This document shows positions 1-10,975 of a stretch of 64,000 nucleotides of DNA, one piece after another; the stretch's first letter is position 1; each line of letters starts with the position of its first letter. Under the pieces are notes generated by a model, which worked only from the letters and a program-made list of their open reading frames with translations, was not told the DNA's origin and ran no database searches. This stretch comes from Aquilaria yunnanensis (taxonomy: Eukaryota > Streptophyta > Magnoliopsida > Malvales > Thymelaeaceae): contig CM077593.1 of NCBI GenBank assembly GCA_039654915.1, positions 118,537,413-118,601,412 of the forward strand. Reading direction: 5' to 3'. Made by a program: the position numbers and the translations under genes.

Positions 1-430
1 ATTTTGGCTCAATGTCAACATTGGTCCCCAAGTACTCTACATGTGACGCTTTCCTCCCTTAAGTTTCCATACGCACACTTTAGCCATTAAAATGTAGGAT
101 TATTTCGGCTCTATTCTTAACTCATGGCTCAAATTGCCAAGCTTTCCTTAATATAGCCCAAAGTGGTAATTAACCCATGACCAAATTAATTTGGAAGAAG
201 CCGCAATTCTTGACCGGCGAATTTGTTTTTGTCAACCAAAATTGGTCTAATTCTACCTTTGTCCATGCACTTATTTGTATGGTGCATTTTCACCCTTCAA
301 GTTCCCATAATTTCATTTACATCCTCATCCTTACTTTCAATCAAGCCCCTCATGTTTTAAATTGGTGTTTCTTTTTATTCTTGGCCTAAGCCAAGCACTA
401 AGGAAGTGAGCCTAACACATGGTCCTAAAA
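1..430. other. Unassigned sequence upstream of the gypsy pol remnant
   Basis: No reading frame here resembles a known protein. The 70-codon frame at 177-389 has no motif. The stretch lies just before the first recognisable pol codons at about 437, so it could be decayed gag-pol sequence or a separate insertion. I see no LTR end in it. Confidence 0.5.
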
Positions 431-436
431 AGAGGT

Positions 437-1129
437 GCCCAGATTAGATCCAAAGATTGTTTTCCACCATCTTGCTATGAAGTGTGGATCCCGCTTTGTC
501 AAACAAACTTAACAGAGATTTCGGCCAGAACTTATCCCACAAATTGAGGCTGAAGTAGATAAGCTTATTCATGTTGGTTTCATTCGAGAAGTTAAGTATC
601 CCACATGGATTTCAAATATTTTGGTCATGGGGAAGAAGAATGGCCAAATCAGAATCTATATAGACTTTCAGGATCTGAATCTAGTTTGCCCAAAGGATGA
701 CTTCCCCTTGCCAATAACAAAATTAATGGTTGACGCAACGACAAGTCTTTCATGGACGGGTTCTCTGGTTACAACCAAATTCGCATGGATCCGAAAAACG
801 AGGAGCTTACAGCCTTTCATACTCCAAATGGGATCTACTGCTACAAAGTCATGCCATTTGGACTCAAGAATACTGGTTCAACTTACCAATGAGAGATCCA
901 ATGAATCTTTGATGGCATGTTGGGCAAGAAAGTATAATACTATGTTGATGACTTAGTGGTGAAAATGAAGAACAAGTCATAGCACATAAAGGACTTGCGT
1001 GACGTCAATGACCAACTTTAAAACTATTAATTAAAGATGAATCCTCTCAAATGTGCTTTCGGCATTACTTCTGGAAAGTTCTTAAGATTCATTGTCCGTC
1101 ATCGTGGCATCGAGGTGGACTGATCAAAG
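437..1129 (+). pseudogene. Reverse transcriptase remnant of the gypsy element
   Basis: The conceptual translation carries hallmarks of a plant Ty3/gypsy reverse transcriptase: the block around KKNGQIRI and DLNLVCPKDDFPLP near 627-715, then a block around YCYKVMPFGLKN near 838-870, and the catalytic-site region with VDDLVVKMKN near 945-975. The parts lie in different frames. In-frame stops near 505, 955 and 980 and at least one shift between 735 and 835 break it. The longest open piece is 621-956. It is a non-functional relic; in an intact element this enzyme would copy the element RNA into DNA. Confidence 0.85.
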
Positions 1130-2230
1130 ATGGATGCAATCTTGAAAATGCCTGAGCCAAGTAACACTCGTGAGCTTAAAAGCCTACAAGAAAGATTAGC
1201 ATCCAAAAGGCAGTTTATCTCCAACCTAGCAGGACAATGCCACCCGTTTAGTATGCTCCTAAAAAAGGATATGTCTTTTATCTGTGATGATGCCTACAAA
1301 AATGCATTTCAAAACATAAAGGACTACTTACTTCCTCCACCTATTCTTGCTGCTCCAATTCAAGGAAAATCTCTATTTTTGTATATAGCTACCCAATAAC
1401 ACTCATTGAGGGCACTTCTCACTCAACAAAATGATAAAGGAAAGAAAATGCACTTTACTACTTGAGTCAAAACTAGTAGGGGCAGAGACTAACTATTCCC
1501 CTATCGAGAATATCTACCTTACACTGATTTTTACAGCAAAGAAGCTAAAGTATTACATGCTAGCCCATAAGTCCATCTTATGTCAAAGGCAAATCCGCTA
1601 AAGTATTTGATGTCAAAACCGGTGCTTTTGGGAAGATTAGCTAAATGGGCTCTTTTTTTGTCCGAATTTGACATAGTGTTCATCTCGCAAAAAAGCAATC
1701 AAAGGGTAACCATTGGCAAACTTCTTGGCTAACCACTTGATACCAACAGAATGGGAACTTCCAGAAGACTTGTCGAACGAGGAAGTCTTCTTTACACAAA
1801 TCATCCCAACCTGGAAGATGATCTTTGATGGTGCATATCAGGAACATTGAGCGAGGGGAAGTGTGGTGTTTGTCTCTCCCTACATTGAAGTTTTGTCGTA
1901 CTCTTTCCAGCTTTTCCAAGAAGTGCTCGAATAATGTAACGGAGTACCAAGCCTTGCTAATTGGATTGGAAGCAGCCATGGACACGTAAATCTAAGAATT
2001 TGAGATCTTTGGAGATTCTAAGCTGGTGGTCAATCAACTTCTCCAAGAATACAATGTTCGGAAGCCTGAGCTACTCCACTTATTCAAATATGCAAGGTAT
2101 TTACTGGAGCGGTTAGATTAAGTAAGCATCCATAATGTTGCCCGGGGCACAATCTGCATGCTAATGATTTAGCTAACCTTGTAACCGTTCTAACAAATTC
2201 AACTGAGCAAGAAGCCTAGATCCAAGTACA
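1130..2230 (+). pseudogene. RNase H region remnant of the gypsy element
   Basis: The piece at 1130-1399 starts MDAILKMPEP and carries the connecting block typical of the stretch between reverse transcriptase and RNase H (LKSLQERLA, then ISNLAGQ, then ILAAPIQGKSL). Sequence to about 1680 still resembles the first RNase H domain but is shifted and stopped. From about 1800 to 2170 a second RNase H-like stretch can be followed, with an EYQALLIGLEAAMD-like block near 1940-1980 and GDSKLVVNQLLQEY near 2013-2050. Two RNase H-like stretches fit what is known of the Tat lineage, but lineage assignment here is inference. Stops near 1398, 1463 and 1848 show it is dead. Confidence 0.7.
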
Positions 2231-2389
2231 CAAGAAATGAATGGTACCATAAATGTTAGTTGAGAACGATGGGTGCAGTCATACTATCTCCATCATTGAA
2301 CCAAAGGAAGATTGACAACAACCAAATGAGGATTGGCGACAACCATTGAACCTTCCTAAAGACCCTCGCCATTGAACTGATATTCACCG

Positions 2390-3524
2390 AAAAGCACCAA
2401 GGTTCATCCACTTCAAGGAAGTTCTTTATCACCACTCTATTAACGGAGTCCTCTTTAGATGCCTAAGTGATGAAAAAGCTGGCCAAGTTGTAGAAGAAGC
2501 TCATCAATCTAGACCAAAACTTTACCATCACATCAAAATTGGCCAACTATGGTTAAGGATTGCTAGCTACGCCAAGAGATGTCAAGCCTGCAAGTTCCAT
2601 ACCAACCTCATTCATCAACCTCTGGAGTTGTTACACCCCATAGTGGCTTATTGGTCTTTCAATGCTTGGGGGCTTGACATTGTGGGACCAATCACCCCTA
2701 GGTCATCTGCTAGGCACTCATTCATCTTAGCCACCACAGATTATTTCTTTAAATGGACAGAAGATGTCCCATTGAAAGAAGTCAAAAAGGAAAATATGGT
2801 GGATTTCATCAAAATAAATATCATTTACCGATATGAAGTTCCCCGTTACATCATCATTGACAACGGAAAACCATTCTACAATAAATTGATGGATAAACTT
2901 TGTGCCAAGTTTAAGTTTGTCCAACATAACTCATTTATGTACAATGCTACAGCAAATAGATTAACCGAAGCCTTCAATAAAATGTTGTGCAACCTTTTGA
3001 AAAAGGTCATCTTGAGATCAAAAAGAGATTGGCATGAGAAAGTTGGAGAAGCCCTTTGGGCATATTGGACGACACATCGGACCCCTACTCAAGCAACTCC
3101 ATATTCCTTGGTCTATGGTGTGGAAGCAGTCATCTCATTGGAGTGCCAAATCCCTTTCTTGAGGATAGTTCTGCAAGAAGAATTGACCAACGAGGAAAGT
3201 TCCAAGTTGTGGCTAGAGAAGTTGGACGCTTTAGACGAGAAAAAACTTAAAGCTCAATAACACTTAGAATGCTATCAAGCTCGTATGGCAAAAGCTTTCA
3301 ACAAGAAGGTGCACCTGAGGATTTTTTAAGTTGGAGACCTGGTGTTAGCCATTAGAAGACCAATCATTATAATGCAACACGCCAGAGGAAAGTTAGTGTC
3401 AAAGTGGGATAGCATGTACATGGTGATCGAAGTCTACATCAACGATGCTTACAAGATAGTGGACAAGGACAGTTTAAAAATCGACCCCTTCAATGGAAAG
3501 TTCTTGAAGAAGTTCTATACATGA
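2390..3524 (+). pseudogene. Integrase remnant of the gypsy element
   Basis: The best preserved part is an open frame at 2628-3260. Before it, near 2495-2610, the zinc-binding HHCC region is visible (EEAHQS, then CQACKFH). The core then shows the three catalytic acidic positions: Asp in WGLDIVGP near 2668, Asp in IIDNGKPF near 2860, and Glu in NRLTEAFNK near 2968. The block TPTQATPYSLVYGVEAV near 3085-3130 is typical of plant gypsy integrases. A stop at 3258 and another near 3328 separate the C-terminal part (3342-3524), which keeps GKLVSKWD and ends near KFLKKFYT. It would insert the element DNA into chromosomes; here it is broken. Confidence 0.85.
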
Positions 3525-3598
3525 AGATTTGAGGGCATGCTCATTGTCACAAAAGCCTAAACTGTATGACAAAAGAAACAAAAAAAAATAAAAAAAAA

Positions 3599-3775
3599 AT
3601 GTAATACTCCTAACCCGCACGAGTATAAATTGTGGACGGTGAAATTTTTTAAAAAAATGTAATACTCCTACCCCACCCAAGTATAAACTATGTACGACAA
3701 AATCCTTAAAATAAAAAATGTAATACTCTTGGCCCGCACGAGCATAAATTGTGAATGGCTAAATCAAACAAAAAT
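3599..3775 (+). repeat. Three-copy tandem repeat downstream of pol
   Basis: The motif ATGTAATACTC followed by CGCACGAG/CCACCCAAG and TATAAA starts at 3599, 3657 and 3718, so the period is 58 and 61 bases. Copies are diverged at scattered sites. It lies between the end of integrase and the antisense gene. Short tandem repeats in this spacer are common in Tat-type elements. Confidence 0.8.
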
Positions 3776-4029
3776 TTTCCTTTTGAGCTATGTTTGCTTG
3801 TCACTTAGTTCAAGTACATCCCTATTATTAAGGTTAGGATGTTATTTAAGGGTTAGAAATAAGTAAGACGATAAGATTCAAAAGTAAAAAAGCCATATTT
3901 ATTCCATTCCAGAATCCTACTACAGCCTACCTAATCCTAAAACGGAAGGGAAAATAAAGTTACATGGAAATGGTGGCCTAACCCCCAGAAAAAATGTTTA
4001 AAAAATCCTTCTCAAGTTACTGCCTTCAC

Positions 4030-7000
4030 TGATTTACTGCTTCAATCTTAGATCCCCCTACAGCTAAGCGATCTTTGATTTCTTTGTGCCTTCCATCCAA
4101 GGAACTAAGTGCTTCGAGAGATTTTTTACTCTTATCTTAGAATATACCAAAGGCAGTTGATGAATCGACCACTCGTTATAAAAGCTTTTCTATCTGAGCA
4201 TTAGCATTATCAATGGTGTTAACATGCAAATTTATCTTCTCAGGAAAAGTTGCCACTTGTGAAGTATGAATGCCAGATTCTGTTTCACTAGAAGCAAGCT
4301 CCCTTTGATTCACCTTTGGGTCCAACGACTGCATGGCTTTCTGCCGCTGTGAAAGGTACACCTCAGTTTCTTTTAATAGAGAATCCATCTTTTCAAATAA
4401 AGGGGAGCAGTCGACAAAGAAACGTTCGGTCAAAAGCTTCATAATTTCATCCTTCCTGTAATGCTACCAATCTTATAGTGAAGAAAACCCATTTTGCAAA
4501 GTAGTATCACCTTCCTTCTTCAAATAGTCTATGAGGCCATGGTAAATAATTTCTCTAATGAGATCTGCTGAGGCAAAAAACTCCTTTGGCATGCTGGAAG
4601 CATAAAAGATTATTAGCACAATTTGTGAGTTTCCTTACAATTTGTGAATGTCTTGCATGGAGAAGCTACGACCTGGCCACTCGAGACAACTTTCACTTCA
4701 TCTTTCTCATTTGAATTGTCTTCTATGGCACAATCAGATAAACCATCTAGAGCTCTAATCTTCTCAATCCTATGTGCCAAGTCCTCTTCAGAAAAAATGT
4801 ATTGTGATTTTGGTACATCAGGAAAGACTGTAACTAGGAAAAATTAGACAAACTAAAGCAAATGAACAACAAAAATTGTGAATTAAAAGAAAAAGAAGAT
4901 ATTTACCCTTATTAAGAGACTTCGGGGACATGCTAAGACTGTTCCCTAAACTTCGACAAGACCAAGAACATTTGTTGCTTGAAGCTTGCATACTATGTTC
5001 TGGCAAAAGCTACTAACGAGGTTTCAACTTGATCCTCTTTCCTGTAGGGGCCACTGATACTCCCGTCACTGGACACTTCTTCAGATTTAGGCTTTGCTCC
5101 TTAACTAAGGTTAGTGGAGCCTTGACATGAGATAACTCGAAGTTTGGGTTCTTGATCTCCAACAATGTAGAAACTGCAATTTTCTGCAAAACAGGGAGTA
5201 CCTAATTTTTCCACCAATTTGTATAGCTCAGGTCAACTTATAAGCCAATGGTAGAAGAAAACTTGGGGATGTGGAACTTAGCACCTGTGCCAGTTTGAGT
5301 CAAAGACAACCAAGCTTCATATAAGGAGTCAAGTCAAGAAGGAAGAGTAGTGAGTTTTGGGTTGCCATGAAGCCTCTGAAGAAAACCATACTACCAAGCA
5401 AACCGATGAGGATTATAGTACTCCGAGATAAAGGTATTGTTTCGACGATATGTCAAGTACCCGGGATGAAGGCTCATCATGAATTCTATTGTATCATGCC
5501 CTCTTTTCCTATCATCAGCACACTTTCCTAGATTTATTGTAGCCAACATAAGATTCCATGAGAAATCATGAGACGAAGGTCCATTATGTGGCAAAGACCT
5601 ACAGTTAGCATCAAAATCTTTCAAGTGTTGATCAGCATTTAAGGTTCCATGAATCTGCTAGATGAAAGGACAATGAAAATCTTTGCTCATAGTGTCATAA
5701 ACTTCTTGTGGAAAATGTAAGCCAGCCCAAGTATAAAGGAAATGACCAGGAAATGTTATTTTCACCCTTCCAAGATTCACAGACTCTTCTTCAAGCTATT
5801 CAGTCTTAGAAAGCACTTTATAAATGCATGCCAAGACAGGAGGTACCAAACTAAAAGTGACTCCTTGTGCCATCTTTGATGTAGGTTTGAAAGTTCCAGG
5901 CTGTAAGTCATCTTTGAAAGGGAGAATGTAATGACAAAGCCATAAAGCCAAGTAAGCTGCAATTTTGAGCTCATTACGAAATTTTGGAAAAGTAAGACAC
6001 CCAAGCTTAGGGAAAGCCGGCAAGTCAAATGGAAAATCAAAATTCTGAGAAGTCATCATAAATGGTTCTTAAATTGTAGAATTTTAATGCATTGGCCGTT
6101 ACGATCATACTTCACTTGAATTGCCATATGATATTGCTCAGAGGCACGAGGATTAGGCATAGAATCTTTCACTTTAAACCAAAAATCAATCCAATTAGCA
6201 TGAGAAAACCTGTATTTGTTCTTGCTAGAAGCAATCTCTGAGAAATCCTTGAAGAGGTACATACAAATCTCCAGCAAGCCATCTGCAGCACGATCCATGA
6301 GCTCCATATAGCTTGGCACAACCTCTTCGTAATACTCTCCCTAGATGGAAAGGCCGCTGATCTCATGCAACTCTTCCAGAGCGACATGCCATTTTCACCT
6401 TCTAAACTGATGAAAGTACTCCTGCTAGGAGACTAAGCGTCAACCAAAGCACGATGCATCCTATTCGGCCGATGGTAGTCAAAATGCGCGGCTCCGATGG
6501 CAAAAGCTTAGTTATTTAGCCCGTTCATCCACAACAAACCACAAGTGTCAATAGTCCATTCCTTGTAACCACGTAAATATTGAATCTCACTTGTTAAATT
6601 AAAGGAAGAGCCCCACTTTAGTTAATAACAAGAAATAAACTCAGTAACACGCAGCGTGGAACATCATGGACATTGACATGGGACAAGGGAAGACACAAGG
6701 ACAACTGACAATTTGGCAAGACAACATCTCCAGGAATCATATCCTTCTCTAAATGATACTTACTAAGGTTCGGCATGCTTCATTATTCAACGCGGCCTAG
6801 GTGCTCCATGACATATGGGGATGGCAATTGAGTGGGTTAAGTCAGGTTTAGGCCAGGTCATTTAGGTTCGGGTCTACTTGGGTTAGCATGAATTCGGGTC
6901 CAGGTCGGGTTCAGGTCAGGTCATTTGGGTTCGGGTTGATTTCAGGTTGCGTTGATTTCGGGTTCGGGTTGGGTTAGGCCGGGTTTATTTGGGTTTGGGT

Positions 7001-8403
7001 TCACTTCAAGTTTGGTAATTTTAGTCTTGGGTAACTTCAGGCCAACTTTCGGGTCAAATTCGGGTCAACTTTTGTATTCATATGGGTTACTGGTGTGAAG
7101 TCAAAATGATTGAATCTATTCAATTTTTTAAAAATTTAAATCAAATAATTTAATTTTTTGTGTGATTTAATTTAAATTAAAATTTCATTTTTAGTATATT
7201 TAATTAAAATATTCATAAAAATCTTCTTCATTATAGTTTAGTACATATTTAAGTAATTTAACATTGATAGTAATATTTGATTGTTTTTCTAAACCCATAC
7301 CCTTTAACTATTCTTGTATAGATTATTCACATCTTCACCCAGCTATCACTTAGACATACACAACGACAATTTTGTTACGCTTATGTTTCAATGAATTTTC
7401 TTTGAAATTACAATGAAATACAAATCAAGTTCATTATCAGTGACTAAATTGTAAATTTTAAAAAATTTTGGGTGAAAGTGCAAAGATTTTAAAAATTTTA
7501 GGATTCATGTTGTAATTATTATGGGTGACTAAAATAAAATTTTTTAAAATTTAAGTACCTTATTGCATTATACTTAAAATTTTAGGGATGAATGTTGTAA
7601 TTTTAATAATTGCCTATTAAGATAATTAAACTTACTAAATATAAAAATTACTTCTGTTGGAAAAATCCAAATTTCGGATTCACTAAATATGGATGTTTTT
7701 TCCCCAATTAAGATACTTGTAATATATAGAAGTCCTAAAAAATAGAAGTTACTAAATATGGAAATCCTTTTTCAAAATATGAAAATTATTAAACATAAAT
7801 ATCTTAAAAAAAGAAATGAAACTATTAAATATGAAAGTCTCATCTCCAAATATGAGACTTACTAAATATGAAAGTACCAAAAAATGGAAGTTAATAATAA
7901 CAAAAGTCACCATTCCTAAATATAAAACTAGAAGTTACTAAATATGGAAACCTTCATATTTAGGATTGACTTAATATGGAAAATAATGAAATAGGGAAGT
8001 TAAGGTTTAGGGTGAAGGTTAAAATTGGGTATTATCGGGTTTAGTTATCGGGTCATCTTGGGTTCAGGTCAGGTCAGTCTCAGGTTTGGGTAATTTCGGG
8101 TTGGGCACAGTTGGGTTCAGGTTGTTAACTTTTTTAGTCAAATCGAGTCAGGTCGGGCTTAGGTTTGGGTGGGTTGATCCAGGTCATCGGGTCAGGTTCG
8201 ATTTTGCCATCCCTAATGGCAGAAGAACCAACAAAAGGATAACGAACAACAAGCTTAAATGAGCCAACATCGCCTCCAGAATGTGGCTTCACTATGGCCT
8301 TTGGAAGTATCAAACATTGGTCATCTTTAGACTCAGTAATCCAATCAATCTTTACAAGCCTGGAAGCTGGTACAACTTTTGAGCGCACCTTCGGGACAGC
8401 CAT
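4030..8403 (-). pseudogene. Decayed antisense gene with aminotransferase-like plant mobile domain (PMD), carried in the gypsy element
   Basis: Reading on - from a Met codon at 8403, the first open piece (8403-8216) starts MAVPKVRSK and contains VKPHSGGDVGSFK. After the hAT-like insertion (6816-8215) the frame continues with a run including HLEKDMIPGDV near 6720-6770. The mobile-domain core follows: GEYYEEVVPSYMELMDR near 6280-6340, KNKYRFSHANWIDFW near 6180-6220, and YLALWLCHYILP, PGTFKPTSKMA and FSLVPPVLACIY at 5796-5960. A C-terminal block with YYNPHRFAW lies at 5391-5624. A likely intron (4834-4907) precedes a charged, coiled-coil-prone tail at 4176-4442. Many stops and shifts break it. 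PMD proteins occur both as host genes (MAIL/MAIN type) and inside gypsy elements; the position antisense to pol and before the LTR points to the element-borne type. Function in the element is not known to me. Confidence 0.75.
6816..8215 (+). mobile_element. Non-autonomous hAT-like element, copy 1, with G-rich telomere-like ends
   Basis: The ends are inverted: TGGGGATGGCAA on the left and TTGCCATCCCTA on the right, 11 of 12 paired. The flanking 8 bases are ATGACATA (6808-6815) and ATGGCAGA (8216-8223), an imperfect 8-bp target duplication with 6 of 8 matching, as expected for hAT elements. Removing the element rejoins the PMD frame across the site. Both ends are rich in degenerate GGGTT and GGGTTCGG runs (6830-7080 and 8025-8200). 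The middle holds a degenerate repeat of TTACTAAATATGGAAGT-like motifs (7650-7990). No transposase frame is present. Confidence 0.7.
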
Positions 8404-9662
8404 CTTATAATAAAATATCCTACTGTGAAAAGAAACTTAATGTAGTGGCAAAAGCAATGGCAATCACTCCACAGCAAAAGGACTTAGACGGTTCATGATC
8501 CAAAAAGAGGCACAAAGACAAGGCTGAAAAGATTCGTCTTAAAACCTAAAAGGTTCGCCTATGTCCTTAGGATCTGAAAAGATAAAAAAAATTTCAAAAT
8601 CAAAGTTTGGAGATGATCTATTCCTAAGCCATTGGTTCCCTAGGAATCACGAACTCTAGCAAATCAAGAAGTCCCAAAAAAAATTGAATTAGCCTTTTGG
8701 TTCCTCTTATTCAATAAGTTGAGGCAGACAAAAGGCCATTGTATGCTATGCCTTGGAGGTTTTGCTGGTGCCATATGATGCTTCGCACAACCACTGACAA
8801 GGAACAAGAAATACTCCAAGGTGTTCAACTGCAAAAGAAAAAAAAAATTTGGAAGAAACAAAATCAGCTTCAGCAATTTTGCATGTAAAAGAAAATGAAA
8901 AAAAAAAAGGAAGAGGACGAACTCCAGCAAAAAAAAAAAAAAAGGTTGGCAAATATCGCCACTTGCAACAAAAAAAATGTCGTGCATGAGGACAAAACAA
9001 AATTGAAGAAAAAGAAGTAAAAGTGAAAGAAACAACAGACGTATGAAGCAAATAGGAAAAAAAAAATGGGCAGGGGGAAAGAAGAAAAGTGTTCACGTGC
9101 CTACCTGGGGGAAGATAAATGTTTTTTTGGAAATTCATTCACTTTAGCCTGTAAGGCTGACCTTGCTTGACTGCACCTAAAAGAAAAGCACAGAAACTAA
9201 AATCGGACAGTGAAGCCAACAGCCACCAAGGCAAGAAGTACCACTAGAAGCATACTTGACCGGTTAACAAATCGTAAATTGATGCCAAATTTATGGTAGC
9301 TACTTGTTTGGTTCCATTAAGTTTGCAAAATCCAATTGAACTTGGAGATTAAATTCTAAACGAGTTGAAGCTCTATTTTGGATCAAGCATTTGTCACAAA
9401 ATTAAAGACAAATCCAAGTTCTACTTCAAGATAAGTTTAATTGCTATTGGAACTCAAACTAGATTATTTCCTACTCAAATTGGAAATATACTTTATGAAG
9501 GAGACTAAAGTTGGTGCAACCAGACATATACCCCATGGCAAAATTCTTCTTACATCATTAAGGACACGACAAATTTTCTCATCAAGAAGAAAAAAATCAA
9601 GATTGTTATATTTATTACACCACTCAAAAAAGTGTATAAATAAATAATCTTGATGGGGCATT
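8404..9662. other. Spacer between antisense PMD gene and LTR
   Basis: This is the presumed upstream region of the antisense gene. It contains several A-rich runs (8678-9070) that make long low-complexity frames on -; I do not regard these as genes. It ends with the purine-rich tract AATCTTGATGGGGCA just before the LTR. Confidence 0.5.
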
Positions 9663-10106
9663 TGTAGACATTAAAATTTAATTGGGTTAAATATATATTA
9701 AACTCAATTTAAATTGTCTAGCCCATTTTTAAATTGATATCCAAAATTCAAAAGTCCATCAAATTTGGGAAACTACGAGTTCAAGAAACCTAATTTTTTG
9801 GAGCCCAAATGCATGCAAAAAGAGGTCTTGAAAGAAAACTCATTATACCATCTTAGCCAAAGTCCATTTTGGCAAATTGAGCCTCAAAATCTGAAATGAC
9901 TAAAACTCATACATACCCATCATTTAGCTCAAATATTCTAAATTATTCTAGAATATTCCATTAATTATCCTTTTAAATCAAATAAATTGGATAATTAACT
10001 AAAGATAATTATCATATTTATTTTCTCTTAAGATAAATACAAGAGATAACTACATGATAATTATCATATGTGGCTTTCTTGAACTAAACCACATATTCTC
10101 TACACC

Positions 10107-10113
10107 TATAAAT
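10107..10113 (+). promoter_or_regulatory. TATA box in the gypsy LTR
   Basis: TATAAAT preceded by ACACC and followed by a G/C-rich GGCCCCCC stretch, about 440 bases into the LTR. The position fits the U3/R boundary of a plant LTR. Confidence 0.5.
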
Positions 10114-10461
10114 GGCCCCCCAAGGCCAAAAGTTAAAAAAAAAAAAATGGAGAAGCAAAATTAGATAAGAAGAAAAATCTCTTTATAAGAAGCTTTTTCC
10201 AGCTTGTCAAGCCGATCAAGTACAAACGTTCGACGAGAGTAGAAATTAACTCTAATAAAAATCAAATCCCAATTTTAAGGCCAAATTTGAAGAATGCAGT
10301 GAGGAACGTGGAGAACACGGGATAGCGCTGCATTAAGTTCAAGTTCAAATTCTGCGGAAGCGGCGAAGAACGTGAAAGATTCGTTTCTGTGCTGCTTCAA
10401 GTCAAACTCCTAGGAAAGCGGCAGAAAAATCTCAAACCGAAAAAAGCAGTAGGAACCTTGG

Positions 10462-10531
10462 TTCGTGTTCGTGTAAGGCAAACTCCGGAGTTCGTGTTCG
10501 TGTAAGACAAACTCCGGAGTTCGTGTTCGTG
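10462..10531 (+). repeat. 29-base tandem repeat in the LTR
   Basis: The unit begins TTCGTGTTCGTGTAAG and ends CTCCGGAG. Copies start at 10462 and 10491, with a third partial copy of 12 bases at 10520. Copies 1 and 2 differ at a single base. Confidence 0.85.
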
Positions 10532-10572
10532 AAGAAACCGTTCACGTCTCCACCAAAAGCTTGAAGTGTTAA

Positions 10573-10975
10573 TCATAAGATTGTGCAAATGAGAAGCACG
10601 CTAGAGAGTCGATCCCTCAAAATCTTTATTTTAAATTTCAATCTTATAACTTGTGCTGCAATTAATTTTTTGATGTAATTTTTACACATGAAATTTGTGC
10701 ATACACTTCTATTTTCCAGCTCATAACAAAAAGACTTTACAGTAAAGTTACCATTAGACTCATATGACCAAATTAATTTGTCCTTCAAACCTTTGGAGGC
10801 ACACTTCATTTCCAGCAATCTCATAAAATTTTCAAACACAGAGATCTCCCAATAAAAAAGTTTCCTTCTTAAAACAATGTTCCTTCTCCAAGAACCTTTT
10901 TTGCAAAGACCAAAATCAGAAATTGGGCTAGATTTTTTTACCACCAAAGCATAAATTCTCAGAAAAATGGAATTT
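10573..10975 (-). pseudogene. LINE (non-LTR retrotransposon) fragment, C-terminal pol with zf-RVT-like region
   Basis: The - strand frame contains FPRIYAL near 10960, then RRNIVLRRKLFYWE, then the block KLIWSYESNGNFTVKSFCYEL. This order matches the region after reverse transcriptase in plant L1-type LINEs, just before the zinc-binding zf-RVT domain. The zinc-binding residues themselves are lost, and the frame ends at 10573. It is a short dead fragment lying tail to tail with the gypsy LTR. Confidence 0.65.

Larger units (their letters stand above)
437..10570 (+). mobile_element. 3' part of a decayed Ty3/gypsy LTR retrotransposon, probably Tat lineage
   Basis: In order on + the element holds reverse transcriptase, RNase H and integrase remnants (437-3524), a three-copy tandem repeat (3599-3775), an antisense gene with a plant mobile domain (4030-8403, -), a purine-rich tract with GATGGGG just before 9660, and an LTR beginning TGTAGACATT at 9663. 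The pol order with integrase last is that of Ty3/gypsy elements. An extra antisense gene between pol and the 3' LTR is known from Tat-lineage elements, which is why I favour that lineage. The 5' LTR and gag lie outside the window. Stops and frameshifts in every domain show it is dead. A hAT-like element (6816-8215) interrupts it, and the LINE scrap at 10573 marks the approximate right edge. Confidence 0.8.
9663..10570 (+). repeat. LTR of the gypsy element, right end approximate
   Basis: It starts TGTAGACATT directly after a polypurine-type tract. A TATA box (TATAAAT, 10107-10113) and a downstream A-rich transcribed leader are visible. A 29-base tandem repeat occupies 10462-10531. The right end is not defined because no second copy is in the window and a LINE fragment begins at about 10573. 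Since it follows pol and the polypurine tract, it is the 3' LTR. Confidence 0.65.

Noticed and set aside
8664..9138. Two overlapping frames of 123 and 130 codons on -, rich in Phe and Leu
   Set aside because: They come from A-rich runs read on the opposite strand, have no domain, and lie in the spacer of the gypsy element.
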